A stretch of DNA of 64,000 nucleotides from Planctomycetaceae bacterium (GCA_041398785.1 JAWKUA010000018.1:62001-126000); one strand, 5' to 3'; counted from the first letter of the stretch, positions 8,914-19,200 are shown. Notes: generated by a model from the sequence alone, not told the origin. Program-made: numbers and translations.

Positions 8914-10122
8914 ATGGTGTATCTGTTAACCGCGGCGGGGCGGAAGTCCGTCGCCGACAAATACCGCGACAGCCTGTTGAACGATGTGGTGCCGTTTTGG
9001 CTGCGGCATGGCGTCGACGACGAATACGGCGGCATCATCACCGGACTTGATCGCGACGGTACGGTCATCGATACCGACAAGGGAATGTGGCAGCAGGGAC
9101 GATGGCTGTGGCTGTTGGCAGAACTCTGCAACACGGTGGAAGCTCGCGACGAGTGGCTGCGGACGGCGCTGCGGACAGCGGATTTCATCGAACGCTTCGG
9201 CTTCGATCAGTCCGACGGCCGGATGTGGTTTCAGGTGACTCGCGAAGGCCGGCCGCTGCGAAAACGCAGGTACGCCTTTTCGGAAAGTTTCGCCGCGATT
9301 GGGTTCGGCGAACTCGCTCAAGCCACCGGCGATCGACGATACGCGGAACTGGCTCAGCGGTGCTTTCACGCGTTTGTCAGTCACGTCCCGCCGCCGAAGT
9401 TCACGGACGAACGCCCGGCCAGGAGTCTCGGCATGCCGATGATCACGATCGCGACGGCGCAGGATCTGCGAGATTCCATTTCACTCGAGTGTGCGAACGC
9501 GTGGATCGACCGCAGTGTGGAGATTATCTGTCGCGACCACCGGAAGCCTGATATTCGCTGCGTGATGGAAACCGTCGGGCTCGACGGAAAGATCATCGAC
9601 CATTTCGACGGCAGAACTCTGAATCCCGGGCACGCGATTGAAGCCGCATGGTTCCTGATGCTGGATGGCCGGTATCGAAATGACACCGTTCTTCAGAAGA
9701 CCGGCTGCGAAATGCTCGACTGGATGTGGGAACGCGGCTGGGACCGGGAACACGGCGGTCTGCTGTACTTCGTGGATGTCGATGGTCATCCGGTACAGGA
9801 ATACTGGCACGACATGAAGTTCTGGTGGCCGCAGTGTGAGCTGATGCTCGCCGCGCTGCTGGCGTTTGAACTGACAGGCGACGCGAAGTATGCCGGCTGG
9901 CACGCGAAGGCTCACGATTGGTTCTTTGAGCACTTCGCGGACCGCGAACACGGTGAGTTTTTCGGATACCTCCACCGCGATGGAACGCTGAGCAGCACTC
10001 TGAAGGGCAATCTGTGGAAAGGTCCGTTTCACATCCCGCGAATGCTGCTGTGGTCGTGGCAGTGGCTTACTTCAGATGGGCATCCGCAAAGTTCATGTAC
10101 TGTTCCCAGTCGAAATCCGTGA
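8914..10122 (+). CDS. N-acylglucosamine 2-epimerase (AGE) family protein
   Basis: Alpha6/alpha6-barrel sugar isomerase or epimerase; the family includes N-acylglucosamine 2-epimerase, cellobiose epimerase and mannose isomerases. Visible conserved blocks are GMWQQGRWLWLLAEL near the N-terminus, NPGHAIEAAWFLM in the middle, EYWHDMKFWWPQCELM, and NLWKGPFHIPRML at the C-terminus. Length is 402 residues, normal for the family. There is no signal peptide, so it is cytoplasmic. The exact substrate cannot be read from sequence. Its 3' end overlaps the convergent esterase gene by 56 bases. Confidence 0.88.
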   Translation: MVYLLTAAGRKSVADKYRDSLLNDVVPFWLRHGVDDEYGGIITGLDRDGTVIDTDKGMWQQGRWLWLLAELCNTVEARDEWLRTALRTADFIERFGFDQSDGRMWFQVTREGRPLRKRRYAFSESFAAIGFGELAQATGDRRYAELAQRCFHAFVSHVPPPKFTDERPARSLGMPMITIATAQDLRDSISLECANAWIDRSVEIICRDHRKPDIRCVMETVGLDGKIIDHFDGRTLNPGHAIEAAWFLMLDGRYRNDTVLQKTGCEMLDWMWERGWDREHGGLLYFVDVDGHPVQEYWHDMKFWWPQCELMLAALLAFELTGDAKYAGWHAKAHDWFFEHFADREHGEFFGYLHRDGTLSSTLKGNLWKGPFHIPRMLLWSWQWLTSDGHPQSSCTVPSRNP

Positions 10123-11344
10123 CGTCGTGTTTTCCGGTGCGAATGTGATAGGCGACATCCGTCCGGACGGGTTCATTGACCTTCGGCATCGTGTCGGACG
10201 GCAGTCCGTGTTTCCCGAACAGTTCATACACCGGACCGGCGTGGTACAGCGACAGCATTTCGCCCTTCGGATCGGCCCACGTGTCTTCTTCGGCGCTGGC
10301 CACGTACACGGGTCGCGGCGCGATCAGCGCGATCAGCATGTGATGATCGACGGGCATCGCGTCTTCATTGCCGTTGTACTTGCGGTGGTTGAGGCAGAAC
10401 CAGTGCGGAAACGACGTGTTGATGCGTTCCACCGTTTCCCCGAAGCGGCGTCGAGCAAGTGCCGCACCGCCGCAGCCGCTGTCGTTCGAAATGACCATCG
10501 CGAATCGGGGATCGGTGGCCCCCGCCCACAGCGAGGTTTTTCCCAGCCGTGAATGGCCGAAGACGGCAACTCTTGAGCCGTCGATCAGCGGGTCGGATTC
10601 CAGCACGTCCAGCGCGCGGCTGAGTCCCCAGGCCCACGCGCTGATGGAACCGCCGGTGTTGCCGTCACGATTTTCACTGCCGGGAAACAGCGCGTGAATG
10701 CCGTTGTGAAACCCGTCGTCGTAATCAGGATCGATGTCTCCGTAATAAACGGTGACCAGTCCGTAGCCGCGTTCGATGATCCGCGACACGGCCCAGCGAC
10801 TGCTGCTGCTTCCGCGAGACTTGTCCGTGGCGCGGTTATCGGCAATGCCGCGTTCTTTGTCATTGCGGACCCACGATTCCGTGATGTGAATGGCGGGATC
10901 GGGGTCGACGGTGTGGTTGCCGTGAAAATTGCAGCCCAGGAATGCCGGGACCGGCCCCGATGAAGCAGCCGGCGTATAGACCAGCAGATCCATGGCCGGG
11001 CCGCTGTCATCGTCTGAAAAGAACACGGTGATCTCCCGGCGAATGGCCTTTCCGTTGAGGGCGTTGTCGACGCGAGACCGGATCCGGGTTCGAAGCTGCG
11101 GAACATTCGGGGGCAGTTTGCCGAACACGTTTTCTTCGAACAGGTTCAGAATCTCCGGACGCCGAATGCGATTCCAGGTCTCGCCGTCTGTGACTCGGTC
11201 GCCGGACACTGTCGTCAGCAAGTCCGGCAGTTCATATTTCGGCACCTTGCTTTCGTCATAGTTAAAGCCATCAGGTTGCGCGAAAGCAGTCATGGGCAAC
11301 AGTACCGGAATCAAAAGCGGGGTGAGTAAACTTCGGGCTGTCAT
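10067..11344 (-). CDS. Secreted CE15-like glucuronoyl esterase / alpha-beta hydrolase
   Basis: Serine esterase of the alpha/beta-hydrolase fold, closest by eye to carbohydrate esterase family 15, which cleaves ester links between lignin and glucuronoxylan. The start at 11344 gives a signal peptide ending near TAFA/Q. The nucleophile Ser265 sits in GHSRLGK, a variant of the G-C-S-R-x-G motif. A likely acid is in SAEEDTWADP (about 352-354), and the catalytic His406 is in GKHDVTDFDW. The oxyanion region NFHGNHT is at about 139-144. The enzyme probably acts in the periplasm or outside the cell. It overlaps the 3' end of the convergent AGE gene. Confidence 0.82.
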   Translation of the reverse strand: MTARSLLTPLLIPVLLPMTAFAQPDGFNYDESKVPKYELPDLLTTVSGDRVTDGETWNRIRRPEILNLFEENVFGKLPPNVPQLRTRIRSRVDNALNGKAIRREITVFFSDDDSGPAMDLLVYTPAASSGPVPAFLGCNFHGNHTVDPDPAIHITESWVRNDKERGIADNRATDKSRGSSSSRWAVSRIIERGYGLVTVYYGDIDPDYDDGFHNGIHALFPGSENRDGNTGGSISAWAWGLSRALDVLESDPLIDGSRVAVFGHSRLGKTSLWAGATDPRFAMVISNDSGCGGAALARRRFGETVERINTSFPHWFCLNHRKYNGNEDAMPVDHHMLIALIAPRPVYVASAEEDTWADPKGEMLSLYHAGPVYELFGKHGLPSDTMPKVNEPVRTDVAYHIRTGKHDVTDFDWEQYMNFADAHLK

Positions 11345-11662
11345 GGCGGTTCCCATTTGGAAGGCGTTAAGGTGGCGGCGGACTTGCGGACATTGAGATG
11401 GCGGTTGCGTGCGGCTCCAATTGACCGGACTGAGACGGATGACTGTTTTTCCGCCAGCGGCGTCTCGGCCGTTCAGAACTGTCCTTTCACCGGACGCTGC
11501 AACCCGGTCTTCTGAAAATGGGCGCCGGGAGTATCGATCCATCGGGCAGTGCGCAAATCGTATCTGTGCGAGGAATCTCGTGCAAAGCCCTCATCGACGC
11601 GGCAAACGTTCCGCCGATCCACGAATGTTCCATTCAAACCAGACGGCAGAAGTCGGACAGGT
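11345..11662. other. Divergent intergenic region
   Basis: Holds the start regions of the esterase (minus) and the DUF2071 gene (plus), so promoters for both are expected here. No clear -35/-10 boxes, operators or repeats could be picked out by eye. Confidence 0.4.
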
Positions 11663-12412
11663 ATGAACACTGCAACGACCACCAGTCCGGCAGCTTCACT
11701 GCCGGACCGCATTGCCGGCTACCAGCGCTGGCGAGACCTGCTGTTCGTCCATTGGCGGATTCCCGCGTCACAACTGCAGCCGCTGATTCCGAACGGTCTT
11801 CGTGTCGAAGAATACGATGGCACCGCATGGCTGGGGTTTGTTCCGTTTGCGATGGAAGGAATCCGACCGTGGTGGTCACCGGCGGTACCGGGGATTTCCG
11901 CGTTTCTGGAAACGAACGTGCGTACCTACGTTCGCCATACCAGCGGCAAGTGCGGTGTGTGGTTCTTCAGCCTGGACGCCAACAGTCGCGTGGCGGTGCG
12001 TGTCGCACGGTTGTTCTGGCATCTGAACTATATTCATTCGGCGATGACGCTGCGTCGAAGCGATGACAGCATCACCTACGCGGGGCAACGGAAAACAGAA
12101 CCGCCGATCGGTTACGAGGTCGTGTGCGAGCCACAGTTGTCGTCACCGCTGTCCGTCGCTGAAGAAGGAACCTGCGAGCAGTTCCTGCTGGAGCGATACA
12201 CATTGTTCACCGTCCGAAGAGACGGCCGAATCTGTTGCGGGCAGGTGTATCATGTTCCGTACGAGTTTCGTGCGGTGCGACTTCTGACGTGCGAGCAGAC
12301 TTTGACGAAGGCTGCCGGAATCGAAGGCCTTCACAAGCGATCTCCGGACCATGCTGTGTTCGCGCCGGGTGTCGACGTTGTGGTTTCTCGACTGGAACCA
12401 CTGCCGACGTAA
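11663..12412 (+). CDS. DUF2071 (YqjF-like) protein
   Basis: Member of the YqjF/DUF2071 family of unknown function. The family start is recognisable: WRDLLFVHWRIPASQLQPLIPNGL, followed by AWLGFVPFAMEGIRP and the NVRTYVR strand. Length is 249 residues, as usual for the family. The chosen ATG is preceded by a weak GGACAGG. A longer frame starts at 11549, but its extra residues do not look coding. There is no signal peptide or membrane segment. Nothing in the neighbourhood suggests a pathway. Confidence 0.85.
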   Translation: MNTATTTSPAASLPDRIAGYQRWRDLLFVHWRIPASQLQPLIPNGLRVEEYDGTAWLGFVPFAMEGIRPWWSPAVPGISAFLETNVRTYVRHTSGKCGVWFFSLDANSRVAVRVARLFWHLNYIHSAMTLRRSDDSITYAGQRKTEPPIGYEVVCEPQLSSPLSVAEEGTCEQFLLERYTLFTVRRDGRICCGQVYHVPYEFRAVRLLTCEQTLTKAAGIEGLHKRSPDHAVFAPGVDVVVSRLEPLPT

Positions 12413-12488
12413 GCCCCTTCGAAGTCGAGCAACTTCGCGCATAGGCGATCGGACGATAAGAACTTAGCAGTGCAGAGCGGCCATTGTT

Positions 12489-12650
12489 TCATCCTCCCGT
12501 TGAAACGGGAGGGTCGCCGATCGAATGCCGTTCAGGCGTTCGATCGCGGGGAGGGATGAGCACAGGGAACTCACGTCGCGCGGCCGACCCTCCCTCGCAT
12601 GATCGGCTGAACGCCGATCATGCTCGACCCTCCCGTTTCAACGGGAGGGT
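12489..12650. repeat. Cluster of four hairpins (palindromic intergenic element)
   Basis: Four inverted repeats lie in a row. CCTCCCGTT / AACGGGAGG occupies 12493-12512. CGATCGAATGCC / GGCGTTCGATCG, with one G-T type mismatch, occupies 12518-12546. The perfect GCATGATCGGC / GCCGATCATGC occupies 12597-12623. ACCCTCCCGTT / AACGGGAGGGT occupies 12627-12650. The first and last hairpins are also complementary to each other, so the unit could fold into one cruciform. It lies between convergent genes (DUF2071 and the LarA-like gene) and could also end transcription, but has no T tract. Confidence 0.85.
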
Positions 12651-12731
12651 ATGTTCTCATCGGCCGCAGGCCTTACGCCTGACATATCCGGTGATGTTCC
12701 GCATCAGACAGTGTTACACAAGGCGACGGGT

Positions 12732-13970
12732 TCACGCGTCGTCATACAGTCGGTGAAGATGCTCGCCCGCTTTTCGAACCAGCAGAATTCCTTCGTCTTC
12801 GCGGTTCGCGAATGACTCGACGTCGATCGTCGCCGGATCACGCCAGGCAAGATTGATGCGTTCACAGACTTCGCGCGGAATCTGTGAAGCGACGGTCACC
12901 GTTACTCGCGGTTTCTCGACTCCGTCTTCGAACGTGCCCGAACCGCGAACGTGAGTCGAATGAGCGAGCGCTCCCCAGGGATGGTTTTTGAACCGGTCCC
13001 ATTGCTTTGTGAAGTAGTCGCGAACGTGGTAGCCAACGGCTTCGATGGCCGCTGCATGCGTCACCGAAATTTCCTTCATGTGCGGAGCGTAGATGATCAG
13101 TTCACCGCCATCGGCGACAACCGGTTCCAGCTTGTACATGCATTTTCCAGCCACCCAGAGTTCGTCGTACATCTCCGGAGCACACGACAACACTTGTCGA
13201 AACGGTTTGCGGAAACGTTTGATGTGGACCTGCCCGGACAGTTCGGACGCCTGTCGCCACGCATCTTCCGGCGTTCCGTAGAACATGCCGTAGGGCGAAG
13301 CGTCTGCGGCGACAACAAAGGCCAGGCAGCGGCGTTCGACGGGAATCATTCGAGCCGCACGGTCGACGATGCGTCGAACGGGAGTGTCCTGAATTCCAAT
13401 GATGCCCACATTGGTGATCAGTGCTCCCAGCCAGTGAAAAAAGTTCAGCAGTTCCGGCCCGGAAATCCCTGGAAAGAAATACTTGTTGCCTCCGCTGAAT
13501 CCCACAACTTCGTGCGGGAACACGGGTCCCGCAACCAGCGCGACGTCGTAGTCAGGAACTCGCCTGTTGATCTGAACCGGGACTTCCTGCGAGAGCACTC
13601 CGCCGGAAATTTCGCGAGTTTCGGCTTCCGTCAGCGTGCCGATCGTGGTCAGCGCTTCCGGGTCGTTCCAGGCATGATTGAACAGTCCGACGTCGTCGCA
13701 GGGATCATCGTCGGCAATCCCCAGCATCGTACGAAGTTTCGGCACTGGCATCGGCGGATGAGTTCCCAGCGCCACCAGCAGGTCCAGCTTCTTCGCGACG
13801 GAACCAAGAATCCTGCGGATCTCCGGAAACAGCACGTTCAGGGGAGCTGTGCGAGTACTGTCGGGGACGATCAGCAGCACTTTCCGGTCGCGGAAATCGT
13901 CAACGGGAAGATTGGTGTGCAGCCAGTTGCGAACATCATCCGGGCGCAGAGTCGGCAGGTCGGCAGTCAT
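12732..13970 (-). CDS. LarA-like nickel-dependent racemase/epimerase family protein (DUF2088)
   Basis: Member of the lactate racemase LarA family, which uses a nickel-pincer nucleotide. The key residues of LarA can be placed: PDSTR (about 36-40), GTHPPMP with His71, His153 in FPHEV and Lys163 in SGGNKYFFPG. The ten-residue spacing from His to Lys is that of LarA His174 and Lys184, the cofactor-bound lysine. It probably acts in the cytoplasm on a 2-hydroxy acid or sugar acid; the substrate is unknown. No larB, larC or larE homologue for making the cofactor is adjacent, so these would have to be elsewhere in the genome. Confidence 0.85.
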   Translation of the reverse strand: MTADLPTLRPDDVRNWLHTNLPVDDFRDRKVLLIVPDSTRTAPLNVLFPEIRRILGSVAKKLDLLVALGTHPPMPVPKLRTMLGIADDDPCDDVGLFNHAWNDPEALTTIGTLTEAETREISGGVLSQEVPVQINRRVPDYDVALVAGPVFPHEVVGFSGGNKYFFPGISGPELLNFFHWLGALITNVGIIGIQDTPVRRIVDRAARMIPVERRCLAFVVAADASPYGMFYGTPEDAWRQASELSGQVHIKRFRKPFRQVLSCAPEMYDELWVAGKCMYKLEPVVADGGELIIYAPHMKEISVTHAAAIEAVGYHVRDYFTKQWDRFKNHPWGALAHSTHVRGSGTFEDGVEKPRVTVTVASQIPREVCERINLAWRDPATIDVESFANREDEGILLVRKAGEHLHRLYDDA

Positions 13971-13994
13971 GGAGATTCCGCAAACGAATCCAGG

Positions 13995-15872
13995 TTACGG
14001 TGCGCCCAGAACGACGGGTATCGTCAGTGTTTCCTGGCCGCGGCGGACTCGCACCTGGATCGTGTCACCCGCGCGACTGGTCTTCAGGAAGTCAGTCAGT
14101 GCCGGAAACGAATCGATCTCCGTGTCATTCAGGCCGACGATCAGATCGCCGACCTGAACGCCCGCTTGCTCCGCTCCCGTGTCTTTGCTGACAAATTCCA
14201 CCAGCACACCCTGGCCGTCCAGATCTCCCGAAAAATCGGGGCGGATGCCCAGCACAGGAATGTTGCGGGTGCGCCGCCGCGGACGTCCCTTGCCATCCAG
14301 AAACGTCGGCGCTACCGGCAGTGCGTCGATCCCCCGGAGGAGGTGCTCGCTGTAGTCAATGACCCTGACGACACCGTCGACATTGATGGTGTTGAAGTCG
14401 TCGTCGGGCGTGTGGTACAGGTCCGTCAGCCCCGTGAAGCAGAACAGTACCGGCACGCCTTTTTGAAAGAACGGCAGATGGTCGCTGCCCGCGAACGCGC
14501 TGTCGACGCTGCGGACATTCAGCGGAGACGCCTGATCGGCCGATTGCACGATCGCCCGGAACTGCGGCGAACTGCCGACGCCGTTCACTTCAATCTGGTT
14601 GTTCCGAAGATTGCCGATCATGTCGAAATTCAGCATGGCCACCGTTTCTTCCAGCGGAACGGCCGGATGCTGAACATAATGCCGGCTTCCCAGCAGACCT
14701 CGTTCTTCACCGGAAAAGCAGATGAACATCATGCGACGCTTTGGTTTCGGACCGGCGGTGATTCTTCGTGCCAGTTCCAGAACCGCGGCGGTGCCGGTGG
14801 CGTTGTCATCGGCGCCGTTGTGAACTTCACCCGTGCGATGCGCCGCCCGCGATCCGAAGCCGCCGAATCCCAGGTGGTCGTAGTGCGCACCGATCACGAT
14901 CGTTTCATCGGACAGCGGCCCTTCCCCTTCAACGACGCCGATCAGGTTGTTGGTAGTCACGCTGTCAACTTTGAATTCCGTCTGAATGTCCGCGGACCAG
15001 CCATCCATCGACTGCGATATCGGCGTCATCGTGCTGTCGATGTGCCTGGCGACGTCGGCGAATCGGGAAAGCTGCTGACCGTCGCCTGTCTTCAGCGGTT
15101 GAATCTGCAGCAGCCGATCAACCACGAGCTGCCGGACATGAATGAAGGGAATCCCGGCTTCGGCACCTCCAAATCCCGCCGGAGGCGTCAGTTCATCGCG
15201 ATCCGGCGACGCGGCCGTGGACAGATCGTTGACGAAGATGACCGCCGCGGCTCCGTGATTCGTGGCCAACTGAAGTTTGGTATCGATGTACGAATGCTGA
15301 GTCGTTTCCGTTCCGCGAAACGTGCCGTCGGCGCGCGAATGCTGTGGTTCGCGGCGAATCATCACCAGAATCTTTCCGCTGACGTCGATACCGGCATAGT
15401 CGTCGTAGTTTTCTTCCGGCGCCGTGATGCCGTAGCCGATAAACACCAGCTCCGCCGCTGCCATCCCGTTGGTTCCGCGTCGCATCGGCTGATAATCATT
15501 CGGCCGGTTCAGGACGATGGACTGATTGCCGGCATGAGTCAACCGGACGTGAGTTTCCGGAGCGACGACGACATCGCCGATCCGAACGTCGAAGGGCTGC
15601 AGATACGAACCATCGGGCATCCCCGGTTTGACACCGAGCCTGGCGAATTCGGATGTAATCCGTTCGGCGGCAAGTTCGATGCCGTGCGTTTCAATTCCGC
15701 GGCCCTCCAGTTCGTCAGAAGCGAAGTACCTGATGTCGCCGCCGACGCGGGCCACCGCCGCCTCAAACGCTTCACTGTCCGCGGAGACGCCCGCGACCGG
15801 GCACAGCAGCATGATTCCTGCAAACGCCGCGGCCATCTGTCGGTTGAGCATCCGTCTGTTGAGATTGTGCAT
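13995..15872 (-). CDS. Secreted M28-family zinc peptidase with PA and PDZ domains
   Basis: Exported di-zinc aminopeptidase-like enzyme. The start at 15872 gives a signal peptide (MHNLNRRMLNRQMAAAFAGI...GVSA). A protease-associated region lies at about residues 110-260. The M28 ligands are His330 in GAHYDHLG, Asp355 in NGADDNATG, Glu389 and Glu390 in SGEERG (catalytic base and ligand), Asp417 in NFDMIG and His487 in YHTPDDD. A C-terminal PDZ domain (about 530-620) contains GVQVGDLIVGLNDTEID. The domain order PA-M28-PDZ is common in planctomycetes. A 90-bp repeated element sits 81 bases upstream of its start. Confidence 0.9.
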   Translation of the reverse strand: MHNLNRRMLNRQMAAAFAGIMLLCPVAGVSADSEAFEAAVARVGGDIRYFASDELEGRGIETHGIELAAERITSEFARLGVKPGMPDGSYLQPFDVRIGDVVVAPETHVRLTHAGNQSIVLNRPNDYQPMRRGTNGMAAAELVFIGYGITAPEENYDDYAGIDVSGKILVMIRREPQHSRADGTFRGTETTQHSYIDTKLQLATNHGAAAVIFVNDLSTAASPDRDELTPPAGFGGAEAGIPFIHVRQLVVDRLLQIQPLKTGDGQQLSRFADVARHIDSTMTPISQSMDGWSADIQTEFKVDSVTTNNLIGVVEGEGPLSDETIVIGAHYDHLGFGGFGSRAAHRTGEVHNGADDNATGTAAVLELARRITAGPKPKRRMMFICFSGEERGLLGSRHYVQHPAVPLEETVAMLNFDMIGNLRNNQIEVNGVGSSPQFRAIVQSADQASPLNVRSVDSAFAGSDHLPFFQKGVPVLFCFTGLTDLYHTPDDDFNTINVDGVVRVIDYSEHLLRGIDALPVAPTFLDGKGRPRRRTRNIPVLGIRPDFSGDLDGQGVLVEFVSKDTGAEQAGVQVGDLIVGLNDTEIDSFPALTDFLKTSRAGDTIQVRVRRGQETLTIPVVLGAP

Positions 15873-15953
15873 CCGGTCACCTTTGCTAACGATGCTTGTG
15901 ACGTGACAGTTCACCCATGAACAACGCCCGCGAAAAGCCCGCTGCAATTCCGC

Positions 15954-16043
15954 TATACCGCGAGCGGGGCAGAATGAGACATTTGGGCTCGCGGGAGTAA
16001 GAAGAGCGAAAAGTATCGGCGTCCGCCGCGGCCAGTATAAATT
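15954..16043. repeat. 90-bp intergenic element, copy 1
   Basis: Begins TATACCGCGAGCGGG and ends GTCCGCCGCGGCCAG followed by TATAAATT. A second copy of exactly the same length lies at 26422-26511, with about three quarters of the positions identical. The conserved parts are the two ends and a central GGGCTCG block. It sits between the divergent M28 peptidase gene and the ceramidase/dehydrogenase gene. The role is unknown. Confidence 0.8.
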
Positions 16044-16227
16044 GAAACCTGCCGGATCTTCTCAACAGGCCAGCGGTCATGCAACCGCAGTTGAACCCGC
16101 GCCGGCGTTGCATTCGACCGGCCGCCGAAGGTCGCCGGTCCCTGGCAACTGCGATCTCCAGCGCCGTATACTCAGAGTTCTGAGCGAGTTCTGCGCACGT
16201 TGTCTCTGGTTCAGGGAGATTCCTCAC

Positions 16228-19200
16228 ATGTCCCGCCTGCACATGTCCCGCCTGCTGTCACTGTTCGCGTGTTTCGCCGCATGCTCAATCGTCGCTGCCG
16301 GCGACGGCAACCGCCTGGCGTACCTGGACGAATGCAATCCGTGGTACCCGGACAAGGACTTTCCGAAGCTCATCACGCCGCAGTGGGTCGGCGAAGACGG
16401 AGTCGAAGCGGTTGTCGTGCTGGCTATCGACGACATGCGGGACACCGCCAAATACGAACAGTACCTGCGGCCGATTCTGAACCGCCTGAAACAGATCGAC
16501 GGCCGGGCTCCCGTCAGCATCATGACCTGCGAAGTCAAACCCGATGATCCTCAACTGCAAAGCTGGCTGGAAGAAGGACTCAGCATCGAAGTCCACACCA
16601 TCGACCATCCCTGCCCGCTGCTGCAGGGGTCGCTGGAAAAAGCTCAGTCCACCTACGACCGCTGCATCGATCTGCTGAGCCAGATTCCCGGCAACAAACC
16701 GGTCGCGTTTCGAACTCCGTGCTGCGATTCCCTGAACACGGTCAGCCCAAGGTTCTATTCCGAAATCTTCAGCGGCACGACACCGGAAGGAAATTACCTG
16801 CAGATCGATTCGTCCGTGATGAACTTCTTCACCTCCGACGACGAATCCATCCCCCGCGATCTGGTCCTGGACGAAGACGGCAACGAACGCTTCTGGAAGT
16901 ATAAAGTCAAAAACCTGAAACGCGGCGAGATCGTTCACAACAACTTTGTGAACTACATCACCAACTATCCATATCCGTATGTGATCAACAACACGTGCTG
17001 GCAGTTCCCCTGCGTGGCTCCCAGCGACTGGTCAGCTCAACACCTTCACGGAGTCAACAATCCTCAGACGGTCGAAGACTGGAAGGCCGCCCTGGACATC
17101 ACGGTCCACAAGCAGGGAGTCTTCAATCTGGTCTTCCACCCTCACGGCTGGATCACCGCCGAACAGGTCGTGGAACTAATCGACCACGCCGTCAAGAAGC
17201 ATGGAAAGAAAGTGAAGTTCCTGACGTTTCGCGAAGCGGCGGAGAGGCTGAGCGACAATCTTACCGATTGGGACCGGCTGTCCAGTGAGCGACGGATTTT
17301 GGATGTTGACGGAGACGGATTCATCGACATTGTTTACGGCGGCATCCGTTCAATGTACGAAACTGAGGAACGTGGAAAGGACGATCCACGTGCAACGAGA
17401 ATCTGGACCGATGGTGCCTGGCAGAGCACACCGTTTCCGGTTTGTTTCTTGGAATCACACAACCACGGGCTCAGTGACCGGCATGTCAGGTTCTTTTCGC
17501 ATCCAGCGAACGGTATCACGATAGTCTTTGACCCCAATCCATTGCGAGCCGACTGGCAAGCGCAGCGACAACCGACCGGATGGGAGTTCACTGGCACCTG
17601 GAAGCCGAATCCCGTCGGACCGTCTGGCGGGATTCGAGACTTGAAGATTCCCCGGTATCTCGGCGGTACCCGATTTCTTGACTTTGACGGCGATGGTTTC
17701 TGCGAACTCTTGCTGTTCCACAACCACTTCGAAGAGAACCTGATGGCCGACATACCGGGAAAGTCGGTTAGCGAGGTCTGGAAGTACGAAGTGGCTGATC
17801 AAACATGGCTTCCAACCAACGCGCAGTTTCCTATAGATCCAAACAGGCATCTCTTGCAGGCAATCCGGTTTGTGGACGTCAATCAAGACGGCTTGATGGA
17901 CCTGTGTCTTTCTGACGAGATGGAATCACACGTCTGGCTAATGACGTCGAAAGACCTTGGCTGGACAAAGAAAGTGCTTCTGCCAGACGCGTCGCGGTGG
18001 CCATCTTTCTTTCGTGATGGGACAGTGATGGATCTAGCTGGCAACGAGTGGCCCTACCAGGAAGACAACGGCTTCTTCGTCCACGATCGTCACCTGTGCT
18101 GGCAGAACGAAGACACGGCTCATCTGCCGGATCTGATTTATCGCGTTTCGTTTGATGAACTGTTGGCCGCGGCGGACGCAGGCGGAACCGAGCAAGCAGG
18201 CCGGAACAAGGTCGCCCCGAATGCCGGAGCATCGCGAACGGGCGAACAGCGTCAGCAATCTGACAATGGTTCGATACCGATCGACGGCGACCGCCGCTCC
18301 GGCGACGAACCGGTTCGCTCGATCCGGCCTACGCCCGTCGGAGCCGCCGTCATCGACATCACGCCCGATTACCCCGTGCGGCTGACCGGTTACGGAAACC
18401 GCACGAAGGAATCCGAAGGCATCGCAACCCCCATCCACGCCCGAGCCCTCGTGATCGGCGGCAACGCCCCTCGTTCCGAGGCTCCGCCTCGGAACGCACT
18501 GCCAGGAGGCTCTGCCTCTGGTTCAGCGGCGTCAGATGCGGAACGCGAACAACAGGCGGAGCCTGCAAGGCAGCGCGTTCCAGGGCAGAGCCCTGGAACG
18601 AGGGGAGAGCCCCTCACCGTTCTCCTCACCGTCGACAACTGCGGCGTGCCCGACGAAGTCACTGAAGTCGTGTTCGCGAAACTCGCGGAACAATACGGCA
18701 TCGCCCGCGAACGGTTCGCCGTCAGTTCGACTCACACGCATTCCGGGCCGTGGCTGCGAGACTTCGCGCCGCTGATCTTCGCCGACATTCCGGCCGACCA
18801 CGCGCCGCATCTGGAACAATACGAACGAGACCTCATCGATAAGCTGGTCGACGTTGTCGGCAAAGCCATTGACGCTCGTCGTCCCGCAACGCTGTCTGTC
18901 GGCAAAGGCAAAGCGGGTTTCGCGAAGAATCGCCGAGCACTCACGAACGGCCAGTGGGTCGGATTCGGCGAGACCGACCAAGGCCCGGTCGATCGTCGGC
19001 TGCCGGTACTGGCCGCTCACGATGCAGACGGGAAGCTGATCGCGGTGCTGGCCAACTATGCCTGCCATGCGACAACCGAAACGGGCGACTTCAACCAGAT
19101 CAGTGGCGACTGGCCGGGATTCGCCGCCGACATGATCGAAGCCGACCATCCGGGAGCCGTCGCTCTGATCGCCATCGGCACCGGAGCCGACGCGAACCCC

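Noticed and set aside
12951..15920. A 989-codon open frame on the plus strand
   Set aside because: It lies antisense to the LarA-like and M28 genes, both of which have clear motifs. The plus-strand product is Arg/His/Gln-rich with no domain. It is a side effect of high GC at third codon positions.
18163..18186. A third copy of the 90-bp element, suggested by GGCCGCGGCGGAC
   Set aside because: Only about 14 bases match. They encode LAAAD inside the large gene and the flanks are unrelated, so codon bias explains it.
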